Below, one piece after another: positions 13,305-20,107 of a DNA stretch of 20,196 nucleotides (positions are counted from its first letter, which is position 1; the number at the start of each line of letters is the position of its first letter). A program made the translations under genes and the position numbers. Below the pieces are notes generated by a model. That model was not told the origin of the DNA. It ran no database searches and was given only the letters and a program-made list of their open reading frames with translations. Source of the stretch: Flavobacterium sp. (GTDB taxonomy: Bacteria > Bacteroidota > Bacteroidia > Flavobacteriales > Flavobacteriaceae); the NCBI RefSeq assembly GCF_003525665.1, contig NZ_DQDX01000186.1, positions 325 through 20,520 of the forward strand, in the 5' to 3' direction.

Positions 13305-13715
13305 TTAATTGCTTTGTGTGTTATCATTAGCTCCTAACACGATTGTTACGTGGTTTGAACGTTTTCTTATTCTGTGTGCTCTTCCTTGTGGAGCTGGACG
13401 AAGTCTTTTTAACATCATTCCACCATCTACACGGATTTCTTTTATAAACAAGCCTGCTTCTGAAACGTTTCCTTCAGCATTTTTCTGCTCCCAATTGTTG
13501 ATTGCAGATAATACTAATTTCTCTAATTTTCTTGAAGCTTCTTTTGAGCTAAATCTTAATATATTTAAAGCTCTTTCCACTTTCTGACCTCTTACCAAGT
13601 CTGCTACTAAGCGCATTTTTCTAGGTGAAGTAGGGCAGTTATTCAATTTTGCAAAAGCTATAGACTTGTTAGCCTCTTTTCTTGCGTCTGCTGTTTCTCT
13701 TTTACGAACTCCCAT
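13305..13715 (-). CDS. rplV: 50S ribosomal protein L22 (uL22) with N-terminal extension
   Basis: 50S protein whose long beta hairpin lines the peptide exit tunnel. The core motif NNCPTSPRKMRLVADLVRGQ is at about 25-44, with KLEKLVLSAINNWEQKNAEG in the middle, and the tunnel hairpin IKEIRVDGGMMLKRLRPAPQ followed by GRAHRIRKRSNHVTIVL. The 136 residues exceed the about 110 of E. coli because of a charged N-terminal extension of about 20 residues (MGVRKRETADARKEANKS). The stop is 5 bases before the rpsC start. Confidence 0.97.
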   Translation of the reverse strand: MGVRKRETADARKEANKSIAFAKLNNCPTSPRKMRLVADLVRGQKVERALNILRFSSKEASRKLEKLVLSAINNWEQKNAEGNVSEAGLFIKEIRVDGGMMLKRLRPAPQGRAHRIRKRSNHVTIVLGANDNTQSN

Positions 13716-13721
13716 TGCTTC

Positions 13722-14000
13722 TTATTTTTTACCTTTGTTTTTTGCTCCAGCGTGACCTCTAAATGATCTTGTTGGTGAAAATTCTCCTAATTTGTGTCCT
13801 ACCATGTTCTCAGTTACATAAACTGGAACAAATTGACGACCATTGTGTACTGCGATAGTTTGTCCTACGAAATCAGGAGTAATCATAGATGCTCTAGACC
13901 AAGTCTTAACAACACCTTTGTTTCCTTTTTCAATATTTTCTTGAACTTTCTTATCTAATTTGTAGTGTACAAAAGGTCCTTTTTTTAATGAACGTGCCAT
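13722..14000 (-). CDS. rpsS: 30S ribosomal protein S19 (uS19)
   Basis: 30S head protein that forms a complex with S13 near the A-site tRNA. The 92-residue product begins MARSLKKGPFVHYKLDKKVQ and contains KTWSRASMITPDFVGQTIAV, HNGRQFVPVYVTENMVGHKL, and GEFSPTRSFRGHAGAKNKGK, which is the family signature in order. Length is normal. It lies between rplB (10 bases) and rplV (6 bases). Confidence 0.98.
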   Translation of the reverse strand: MARSLKKGPFVHYKLDKKVQENIEKGNKGVVKTWSRASMITPDFVGQTIAVHNGRQFVPVYVTENMVGHKLGEFSPTRSFRGHAGAKNKGKK

Positions 14001-14010
14001 GTCTATCTAA

Positions 14011-14835
14011 TTATTTCTTTCTGCGTTCAACAATATACTTATTACTCGGGTTAACTTTAGAACGAGTTCTATAACCTTTAGCAGGAAGACCTTTTCTAGA
14101 ACGTGGATGACCTCCAGATGAACGACCTTCACCACCACCCATTGGGTGATCGACAGGGTTCATAGCTACTGGTCTTGTTCTTGGTCTTCTTCCTAACCAT
14201 CTAGTTCTACCTGCTTTACCAGATACAATTAATTGATGATCAGAATTAGATACTGCTCCAATTGTAGCTGAACAAGTTAACAAGATTAATCTTGTTTCTC
14301 CTGACGGCATTTTAATTGTAGCATATTTTCCATCTCTTGCCATTAATTGAGCAAAAGTACCTGCACTTCTAGCAATAGTAGCTCCTTGTCCTGGACGTAA
14401 TTCAATACATGAAATTACAGTTCCTAATGGAATTTTACTTAATGGTAAAGTATTTCCAATTTCTGGGGAAGCTTCTTCGCCAGACACTACAGTTTGTCCA
14501 ACTTGTAAACCGTTTTGAGCAACGATATACGTTTTCTCTCCATCAGCATACCATAATAATGCGATAAAAGCAGTTCTGTTCGGATCGTACTCAATTGATT
14601 TCACTTTAGCTGGAACACCAACTTTAGTTCTTTTGAAATCAATGATACGATATCTTTGTTTGTGACCACCGCCTGTGTAACGCATGGTCATTTTTCCTTG
14701 ACTATTTCTACCTCCTGAGTTTTTTATCGGTGCGATCAATGAACGCTCCGGCTTATCAGTTGTAATGGCGTCAAAACCATTAACAACTCTAAAACGCTGA
14801 CCCGGGGTAATAGGTTTTAATTTTCTTACTGACAT
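14011..14835 (-). CDS. rplB: 50S ribosomal protein L2 (uL2)
   Basis: One of the largest and most conserved 50S proteins, needed for subunit joining and close to the peptidyl transferase centre. The 274-residue product begins MSVRKLKPITPGQRFRVVNG. It has the OB-like domain (about 60-125), SH3-like domain (about 130-200, including ELRPGQGATIARSAGTFAQL), and the conserved MNPVDHPMGGGEGRSSGGHP at 225-244, where His230 corresponds to the functionally important E. coli His229. Length is typical. It lies 9 bases after rplW. Confidence 0.98.
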   Translation of the reverse strand: MSVRKLKPITPGQRFRVVNGFDAITTDKPERSLIAPIKNSGGRNSQGKMTMRYTGGGHKQRYRIIDFKRTKVGVPAKVKSIEYDPNRTAFIALLWYADGEKTYIVAQNGLQVGQTVVSGEEASPEIGNTLPLSKIPLGTVISCIELRPGQGATIARSAGTFAQLMARDGKYATIKMPSGETRLILLTCSATIGAVSNSDHQLIVSGKAGRTRWLGRRPRTRPVAMNPVDHPMGGGEGRSSGGHPRSRKGLPAKGYRTRSKVNPSNKYIVERRKK

Positions 14836-14844
14836 CTTAATTTA

Positions 14845-15135
14845 TTAGATATTGTTGTAAAAATCTATTGTTTCTCCTTCTTGTACTTGTACAATTGCTT
14901 TTTTGTAAGCATTTGACTTTCCACTTATTAAACCACTTTTAGTGTATTTAGTAGTTCTATCTGGTCTAACATTCATTGTATTAACACTAACAACTGATAC
15001 TCCATAAGTAGCTTCAACAGCTTTCTTAATTTGTACTTTGTTAGCTTTTTTATCTACAACGAAACCAAAACGATTGAAAACTTCACCATCTTTGGTGATT
15101 TTTTCTGTAATAATAGGCTTAACTATGATACTCAT
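14845..15135 (-). CDS. rplW: 50S ribosomal protein L23 (uL23)
   Basis: 50S protein at the exit of the peptide tunnel and the main docking site for trigger factor and SRP. The 96-residue product begins MSIIVKPIITEKITKDGEVF and contains FVVDKKANKVQIKKAVEATY, then GVSVVSVNTMNVRPDRTTKY, and the C-terminal SNAYKKAIVQVQEGETIDFY. Length is typical. It lies 6 bases after rplD and 9 bases before rplB. Confidence 0.97.
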   Translation of the reverse strand: MSIIVKPIITEKITKDGEVFNRFGFVVDKKANKVQIKKAVEATYGVSVVSVNTMNVRPDRTTKYTKSGLISGKSNAYKKAIVQVQEGETIDFYNNI

Positions 15136-15141
15136 GGCTTG

Positions 15142-15771
15142 TTATTTACTTAAATTTTCTTCAATTCCTTCTAAAGAACCTTCTAGAAGCACTAAATTAT
15201 TCGCGTTTAATATTGCGTAAGTGCTTAATTCTGAATTAGTTACTACGTTAGAAGCTTTTAAATTGCGTGACGACAAATATACATTTTTATTTGAATCACC
15301 CAACACAAATAAAGATTTTTTATTCTCTAATCCTAAAGCACTTAAAACAGACATAAAGTTTTTAGTGTTTGGAGTGTCAAAAGTAAAATCTTCAACTACT
15401 ACTATATTTGATTCTTTCGCTTTTAAAGAGAAAGCAGATTTTCTTGCTAAACGCTTTAAGCTTTTGTTCAATTTGAAAGAATAGCTTCTTGGTCTTGGAC
15501 CGAAAACTGTACCTCCACCTTTGAACAATGGATTTTTCGCACTACCAGCACGGGCAGTACCTGTACCTTTTTGCTTCTTAATTTTACGAGTACTTCCGGC
15601 AACTTCAGCTCTTTCTTTAGCTTTGTGAGTTCCTTGTCTTTGATTAGCAAGATATTGCTTAACATCAAGATATACCGCATGTTTATTTGGCTCTATACCG
15701 AATACTGAATCAGAAAGTTGAACTTTTCTCCCAGTATCTTTTCCTTTGATATCTAAAACTTTTACTTCCAT
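15142..15771 (-). CDS. rplD: 50S ribosomal protein L4 (uL4)
   Basis: 50S protein with a loop reaching into the exit tunnel; in E. coli it also represses the S10 operon by attenuation. The product begins MEVKVLDIKGKDTGRKVQLS, and the conserved loop contains RQGTHKAKERAEVAGSTRKI, KKQKGTGTARAGSAKNPLFK and GGGTVFGPRPRSYSFKLNKS. The 209 residues are normal. A longer frame starts at 15804, but its extra 11 residues lie inside the rplC end and are unlike L4, so the ATG at 15771 was chosen. It overlaps the rplC stop by one base (TAATG), which indicates translational coupling. Confidence 0.97.
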   Translation of the reverse strand: MEVKVLDIKGKDTGRKVQLSDSVFGIEPNKHAVYLDVKQYLANQRQGTHKAKERAEVAGSTRKIKKQKGTGTARAGSAKNPLFKGGGTVFGPRPRSYSFKLNKSLKRLARKSAFSLKAKESNIVVVEDFTFDTPNTKNFMSVLSALGLENKKSLFVLGDSNKNVYLSSRNLKASNVVTNSELSTYAILNANNLVLLEGSLEGIEENLSK

Positions 15772-16388
15772 TACTTGTGAATGATTACATAAGAGTTTTT
15801 GCATCCAGGAATAGCTCCTTTAACAACAAGTAGATTCTTTTCAGCAACTACTTTCAAAACTCTAAGATTTTGAACTTTAACATTATCACCACCCATTCTT
15901 CCAGCCATACGCATTCCTTTGAATACACGTGATGGATAAGAAGATGCTCCAACTGAACCTGGTGCTCTTAAACGGTTGTGTTGACCGTGTGTTGCTTGTC
16001 CAACACCACCAAAACCGTGACGTTTAACAACACCTTGAAAACCTTTACCTTTTGATACACCTTGTACATCAACAAATTCTCCTTCGCTGAAAACATCAAC
16101 AGTGATGCTATCACCAAGTTTAAACTCTCCTTCAAAACTTTGGAATTCAACGACTTTCTTTTTTGCAGAAGTACCAGCTTTTTTAAAGTGACCTAAGTCA
16201 GCTTTAGTGGCGTGTTTTTCTGTTTTGTCATCGAAACCAAGTTGTAAGGCTTCATACCCGTCAACCTCATTGGTTCTGACTTGGGTAACGACACAAGGTC
16301 CAGCTTCGATTACTGTACAAGGAATATTTTTCCCGTTCTCGTCGAAAATGCTAGTCATGCCGATTTTTCTTCCAATTAACCCAGACAT
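15771..16388 (-). CDS. rplC: 50S ribosomal protein L3 (uL3)
   Basis: Early-assembly 50S protein with an extension near the peptidyl transferase centre. The 205-residue product begins MSGLIGRKIGMTSIFDENGK and has CTVIEAGPCVVTQVRTNEVD, the central VSKGKGFQGVVKRHGFGG, GQATHGQHNRLRAPGSVGAS, and GMRMAGRMGGDNVKVQNLRV, the conserved order. Gln153-type methylation context (GQATHGQHNR) is kept. It is preceded by a 117-base gap with a very long hairpin and overlaps rplD by one base. Confidence 0.98.
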   Translation of the reverse strand: MSGLIGRKIGMTSIFDENGKNIPCTVIEAGPCVVTQVRTNEVDGYEALQLGFDDKTEKHATKADLGHFKKAGTSAKKKVVEFQSFEGEFKLGDSITVDVFSEGEFVDVQGVSKGKGFQGVVKRHGFGGVGQATHGQHNRLRAPGSVGASSYPSRVFKGMRMAGRMGGDNVKVQNLRVLKVVAEKNLLVVKGAIPGCKNSYVIIHK

Positions 16389-16412
16389 AATTATAATTTA
16401 ATGATTATTACT

Positions 16413-16489
16413 AAAAAACTGTATAATGTATATTGTATTACTGTATCAAGAATTTACTTTTTACATTCTACAATATACATTACTACAGT
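16413..16489 (-). promoter_or_regulatory. Long hairpin with T run between rpsJ and rplC, attenuator-like
   Basis: Positions 16418-16437 pair with 16469-16489 in a 20-bp stem with a single bulge at 16483 and a 31-base loop. On the minus strand the stem is followed directly by T residues (six in a row, 16418-16413, the first still in the stem), as in an intrinsic terminator. The loop holds a second copy of TACTGTA (16439-16445) that could instead pair with TACAGTA at 16484-16490, giving an exclusive alternative fold. No TAnnTTTG box is present in the 117-base gap. It could be an attenuator, a partial terminator or a processing site. Confidence 0.65.
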
Positions 16490-16505
16490 ATACTTTGAAT
16501 TTAAC

Positions 16506-16811
16506 TTATACTTTGATTTCTACTTCTACACCACTTGGCAACTCTAATTTCATTAAAGCGTCAATAGTTTTTGAAGATGAACTGTAGATATCGATTAGTC
16601 TTTTGTAAGACATAACTTCAAATTGCTCTCTCGACTTTTTATTAACGTGTGGAGAACGTAATACAGTAAATATTTTTTTGTGAGTTGGTAACGGAATAGG
16701 ACCGGTTACAACAGCACCTGTACTTTTTACAGTTTTTACAATCTTTTCAGCAGATTTATCTACCAACATGTGATCGTAAGATTTTAATTTTATTCTAATT
16801 TTTTGACTCAT
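16506..16811 (-). CDS. rpsJ: 30S ribosomal protein S10 (uS10)
   Basis: 30S head protein; in E. coli it also acts with NusB in transcription antitermination. The 101-residue product begins MSQKIRIKLKSYDHMLVDKS and contains KTVKSTGAVVTGPIPLPTHK, IFTVLRSPHVNKKSREQFEV, and SYKRLIDIYSSSSKTIDALM. Length is typical. It lies 11 bases after fusA and so travels with the str part, and is separated from rplC by 117 bases; in E. coli it heads the S10 operon directly before rplC. Confidence 0.98.
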   Translation of the reverse strand: MSQKIRIKLKSYDHMLVDKSAEKIVKTVKSTGAVVTGPIPLPTHKKIFTVLRSPHVNKKSREQFEVMSYKRLIDIYSSSSKTIDALMKLELPSGVEVEIKV

Positions 16812-16822
16812 CTTGATAAATA

Positions 16823-18979
16823 TTATGCGTTTCCTTTTGCTTTTTTGATAACTGCTTCAGAGATATTTGAAGGCGTTTCTGCATAGTGAGAAAATTCCAT
16901 AGTAGATGTTGCTCTACCTGATGAAAGTGTTCTTAATGTAGTAACATAACCAAACATTTCTGATAATGGAACGTCAGCTTTAATAGTTTTAGCTCCATTT
17001 CTATCTCCCATGTCATTTACTTGACCTCTACGACGGTTGATATCACCAACGATATCTCCCATGTTTTCTTCAGGTGTAATAACTTCCATTTTCATAATCG
17101 GCTCAAGAATAATTGCTCCTGCCGCTTTCGCAACTTCTCTATAACCCATTCTAGCTGCTAATTCGAATGAAAGTGCATCTGAATCGACTGGGTGGAAAGA
17201 TCCGTCTAATAAAGTTACTTTTAAACTATCTACTTGGTATCCTGCTAAAGGACCAGTTTTCATTGCTTCACGGAAACCTTTTTCTACAGATGGTATGTAT
17301 TCTTTAGGAACGTTACCACCTTTTACTTCGTTAACAAACTGCAATCCAACTGGAGTTTTACCATCAACTTCATCTGCTGGCTCAAGTCTAAATACGATAT
17401 CACCGAATTTACCACGACCTCCAGATTGTTTTTTGTAAGTTTCTCTGTGTTGAGCAGATCTTGTGAAAGCTTCTTTGTATTCTACTTGAGGCTCACCTTG
17501 GTTTACTTCAACTTTGAATTCACGCTTCATTCTATCTACAAGGATGTCTAAGTGTAACTCACCCATTCCTGAAATGATAGTTTGACCTGAAGCTTCGTCA
17601 GTTCTAACTGTAAATGTTGGATCTTCTTCAGCTAATTTTGCTAAAGCCATACCCATTTTATCAACGTCTGCTTTAGTTTTTGGCTCAATAGCGATACCAA
17701 TTACTGGCGCAGGGAATTTCATTGACTCAAGAATAATTGGGTGCTTTTCATCACACATTGTGTCTCCAGTCTTGATATCTTTAAATCCAACTGCTGCTCC
17801 AATATCTCCAGCTTCGATATAGTCGATTGGATTTTGTTTGTTAGCGTGCATTTGGTAGATACGAGAAATTCTTTCTTTGTTTCCTGAACGTGTGTTCAAG
17901 ATATATGAACCAGCATCTAAACGACCTGAGTATGCACGGAAGAAAGCTAAACGACCAACATAAGGGTCAGTAGCAATTTTAAATGCTAAAGCTGCGAACG
18001 GCTCTTTTACATCAGGACGACGTAAGATTTTCTTTTGATCTTCTTCTAATAATTCAGCATCATCAGGGTGAATTCCTTCGATACCTTCTTTATCTAATGG
18101 AGACGGTAAATATTTACAAACAGCATCCAACATGAATTGAACTCCTTTGTTTTTGAAAGAAGAACCAGCAATCATCGGAATGATAGCCATATCTATTGTA
18201 GCTGCTCTTAAAGCTGTATTAATTTCGTCCTCAGTGATTGAATCTGGATCTTCCATGTATTTATCAAGAAGATTTTCATCATAATCAGCAACTGCTTCAA
18301 TAAGAATATCTCTGTATTCTTTAACTTCAGCAACCATATCCGCTGGAATATCAACAATATCAAAAGTTGCCCCTTGAGTTGCATCGTGCCAAACGATAGC
18401 TTGATTTTTCACTAAATCTACTACTCCTTTGAAGTCATTTTCTTCACCAATTGGTAAAGTAATCGCAACAGCATTTGACTTTAACATGTCTCTTACTTGT
18501 TGACAAACTGCTAAGAAATTAGAACCTTGACGGTCCATTTTGTTTACGAATCCCATACGTGGAACTCTATACTGATCTGCAAGTCTCCAGTTAGTTTCAG
18601 ATTGTGGCTCAACACCATCAACTGCACTAAATAAGAAAACTAAACCATCAAGTACACGTAATGAACGGTTTACCTCTACGGTAAAGTCAACGTGTCCAGG
18701 AGTATCAATAATATTGAAGTGATAATCTTGTGAAGTTGGTAATGCTTTACCTTGCTCAGTTGGGAAACTCCATTCACAAGTTGTAGCAGCAGAAGTAATT
18801 GTAATACCTCTTTCTTGCTCTTGTGCCATCCAGTCCATTGTTGCAGCACCATCGTGTACTTCACCAATTTTGTGTGATTTTCCTGTATAGAACAATATAC
18901 GTTCTGTAGTGGTAGTTTTTCCAGCATCAATGTGAGCTGCAATACCAATATTTCTAGTTAATTTTAAATCTCTAGCCAT
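16823..18979 (-). CDS. fusA: Elongation factor G
   Basis: GTPase that moves tRNAs and mRNA through the ribosome and helps recycle ribosomes. The 718-residue product has GTPase motifs G1 AHIDAGKT (15-22), G2 RGITI (57-61), G3 DTPGH (92-96) and G4 NKMD (146-149). Domain II and III features follow (GDIGAAVGFKDIKTGDTMCD; ASGQTIISGMGELHLDILVD), then domain IV (GGRGKFGDIVFRLEP) and domain V (EPIMKMEVITPEENMGDIVG, DINRRRGQ). An insertion of several residues before G3 (around 70-86) distinguishes it from E. coli EF-G. It lies 10 bases after rpsG. No tuf follows it. Confidence 0.98.
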   Translation of the reverse strand: MARDLKLTRNIGIAAHIDAGKTTTTERILFYTGKSHKIGEVHDGAATMDWMAQEQERGITITSAATTCEWSFPTEQGKALPTSQDYHFNIIDTPGHVDFTVEVNRSLRVLDGLVFLFSAVDGVEPQSETNWRLADQYRVPRMGFVNKMDRQGSNFLAVCQQVRDMLKSNAVAITLPIGEENDFKGVVDLVKNQAIVWHDATQGATFDIVDIPADMVAEVKEYRDILIEAVADYDENLLDKYMEDPDSITEDEINTALRAATIDMAIIPMIAGSSFKNKGVQFMLDAVCKYLPSPLDKEGIEGIHPDDAELLEEDQKKILRRPDVKEPFAALAFKIATDPYVGRLAFFRAYSGRLDAGSYILNTRSGNKERISRIYQMHANKQNPIDYIEAGDIGAAVGFKDIKTGDTMCDEKHPIILESMKFPAPVIGIAIEPKTKADVDKMGMALAKLAEEDPTFTVRTDEASGQTIISGMGELHLDILVDRMKREFKVEVNQGEPQVEYKEAFTRSAQHRETYKKQSGGRGKFGDIVFRLEPADEVDGKTPVGLQFVNEVKGGNVPKEYIPSVEKGFREAMKTGPLAGYQVDSLKVTLLDGSFHPVDSDALSFELAARMGYREVAKAAGAIILEPIMKMEVITPEENMGDIVGDINRRRGQVNDMGDRNGAKTIKADVPLSEMFGYVTTLRTLSSGRATSTMEFSHYAETPSNISEAVIKKAKGNA

Positions 18980-18989
18980 TTCTTATGTA

Positions 18990-19466
18990 TTAAAATCTAA
19001 AATGTGAGAATGCTTTGTTTGCTTCAGCCATCTTGTGAGTATCCATTCTCTTTTTAACAGCAGCACCTTCTTCTTTAGCAGCAGCTAAAATTTCAGAAGC
19101 TAGTTTTTGAGCCATAGATTTCTCATTTCTTCTACGAGCATATAGAAGCATCCACTTCATAGCCATAGAGATTTTTCTGTCTGGACGGATTTGCATTGGA
19201 ATTTGGAATGTAGCTCCACCAACTCTACGACTACGTACTTCTACGTGAGGCATAACGTTAGTTAACGCATCTTTCCATACTTCTAATGATGATTTCTCGT
19301 CATTATTCTTTTTTGCTTCTACGATATCCATTGCATCGTAAAATACTTTAAACGCTGTAGATTTTTTACCATCCCACATCAAGTTGTTCACGAAACGTGT
19401 AACTAATTGATCATTAAATTTTGGATCTGGTAAAAGTGGTCTTTTCTTTGCCGCTCTTTTTCTCAT
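18990..19466 (-). CDS. rpsG: 30S ribosomal protein S7 (uS7)
   Basis: Primary binder of the 16S 3' domain that organises the 30S head. The 158-residue product begins MRKRAAKKRPLLPDPKFNDQ and contains VTRFVNNLMWDGKKSTAFKV, HVEVRSRRVGGATFQIPMQI, RPDRKISMAMKWMLLYARRR, and the C-terminal KKRMDTHKMAEANKAFSHFR. Length is normal. In E. coli S7 binds the rpsL-rpsG intergenic region and represses its own operon; here the same junction is 61 bases, longer than almost all others in the cluster. Confidence 0.98.
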   Translation of the reverse strand: MRKRAAKKRPLLPDPKFNDQLVTRFVNNLMWDGKKSTAFKVFYDAMDIVEAKKNNDEKSSLEVWKDALTNVMPHVEVRSRRVGGATFQIPMQIRPDRKISMAMKWMLLYARRRNEKSMAQKLASEILAAAKEEGAAVKKRMDTHKMAEANKAFSHFRF

Positions 19467-19488
19467 TTCTTCGTTTTTTTGTTATTGA

Positions 19489-19523
19489 TTTTAATTTTCA
19501 CATTAAAAACTAATAACTAGTTT
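19489..19523 (-). promoter_or_regulatory. Two small AT-rich hairpins in the rpsL-rpsG gap
   Basis: In the 61-base gap, 19489-19495 pairs with 19502-19508 (7 bp, 6-base loop) and 19507-19512 pairs with 19518-19523 (6 bp, 5-base loop); they overlap by two bases. The stems are almost entirely A and T, so chance is a real possibility. The location matches the S7 control site in E. coli. Confidence 0.25.
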
Positions 19524-19527
19524 AGAT

Positions 19528-19911
19528 TTACTTTTTTGCTTCTTTTGGACGTTTTGCACCGTATTTAGATCTACGTTGCGTTCTTCCTGCTACACCAGAT
19601 GTATCTAGCGCACCACGAACGATGTGGTATCTAACTCCTGGTAAATCTTTTACTCTTCCGCCTCGCACTAATACTATCGAGTGCTCTTGTAGATTGTGTC
19701 CTTCTCCTGGGATGTAAGCATTCACTTCATTTCCATTAGTCAAACGTACACGCGCAACTTTACGCATTGCAGAGTTTGGTTTTTTTGGAGTAGTAGTGTA
19801 AACACGCGTACAAACACCTCTTCTTTGAGGACAAGAATCTAAAGCAACCGATTTACTCTTCTTAGTGATTTGAGTTCTTCCTGTTCTTACTAATTGTTGA
19901 ATTGTTGGCAT
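19528..19911 (-). CDS. rpsL: 30S ribosomal protein S12 (uS12)
   Basis: 30S decoding-centre protein that monitors codon-anticodon pairing; first gene of the cluster. The 127-residue product begins MPTIQQLVRTGRTQITKKSK and contains the decoding loops TPKKPNSAMRK (41-51) and RGGRVKDLPGVRYH (83-96). Lys43 and Lys88, where streptomycin-resistance changes occur in other bacteria, are both wild type, and Asp89, which is methylthiolated in E. coli, is present. Length is typical. A -7 promoter box and a short leader lie directly upstream. Confidence 0.98.
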   Translation of the reverse strand: MPTIQQLVRTGRTQITKKSKSVALDSCPQRRGVCTRVYTTTPKKPNSAMRKVARVRLTNGNEVNAYIPGEGHNLQEHSIVLVRGGRVKDLPGVRYHIVRGALDTSGVAGRTQRRSKYGAKRPKEAKK

Positions 19912-19945
19912 AATTAAATACTAATTTTTCTTTTATTTATTAAAT

Positions 19946-19961
19946 CCCCACTTTTTAGGGG
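19946..19961 (-). promoter_or_regulatory. Short GC hairpin at the 5' end of the cluster transcript
   Basis: On the minus strand, CCCC (19961-19958), an 8-base loop TAAAAAGT, and GGGG (19949-19946) form a 4-bp GC stem in otherwise AT-rich sequence. It starts three bases after the TACATTTG box, so it would be at or very near the first transcribed base. It could protect the 5' end of the mRNA or be a control site. No T run follows. Confidence 0.5.
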
Positions 19962-19964
19962 TTG

Positions 19965-19972
19965 CAAATGTA
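19965..19972 (-). promoter_or_regulatory. Main promoter of the ribosomal cluster (-7 box TACATTTG)
   Basis: The minus strand reads TACATTTG, a full match to TAnnTTTG, 54 bases before the rpsL start. At the expected -33 distance there is a run of seven T (19995-19989) but no clear TTG. The upstream 35 bases are almost pure A/T, as is common for strong ribosomal promoters. This is the best candidate for the start of the 17-kb transcript. Confidence 0.6.
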
Positions 19973-20107
19973 GTAATTATTTTCTAATAAAAAAATCATA
20001 ATTAATTAATTTTCAACACAATTCTTCAACAGGAATTATTTTATATGAAATACTGGTTTTTTGCGTTATTTTTACATCGATAACAAAAATTAAAATGGAT
20101 TGCTCTC
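19973..20107. other. AT-rich intergenic stretch
   Basis: Very AT-rich sequence between the cluster promoter and the structured repeat. No open frame resembling a protein and no clear plus-strand TAnnTTTG promoter was found for the repeat. The nearest plus-strand candidate is TATTTTTA near 20085, which misses the final G. Confidence 0.4.

Noticed and set aside
15468..15680. Minus-strand frame of 70 codons inside rplD
   Set aside because: Out-of-frame reading of the L4 coding region.
15772..15804. Upstream ATG for rplD at 15804
   Set aside because: The 11 added residues are a shifted reading of the rplC end and are not found in L4; the ATG at 15771 gives the family N-terminus.
18676..18948. 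Second minus-strand frame of 90 codons inside fusA
   Set aside because: It lies wholly inside the EF-G G domain coding region in another frame and is leucine-rich by codon shift.
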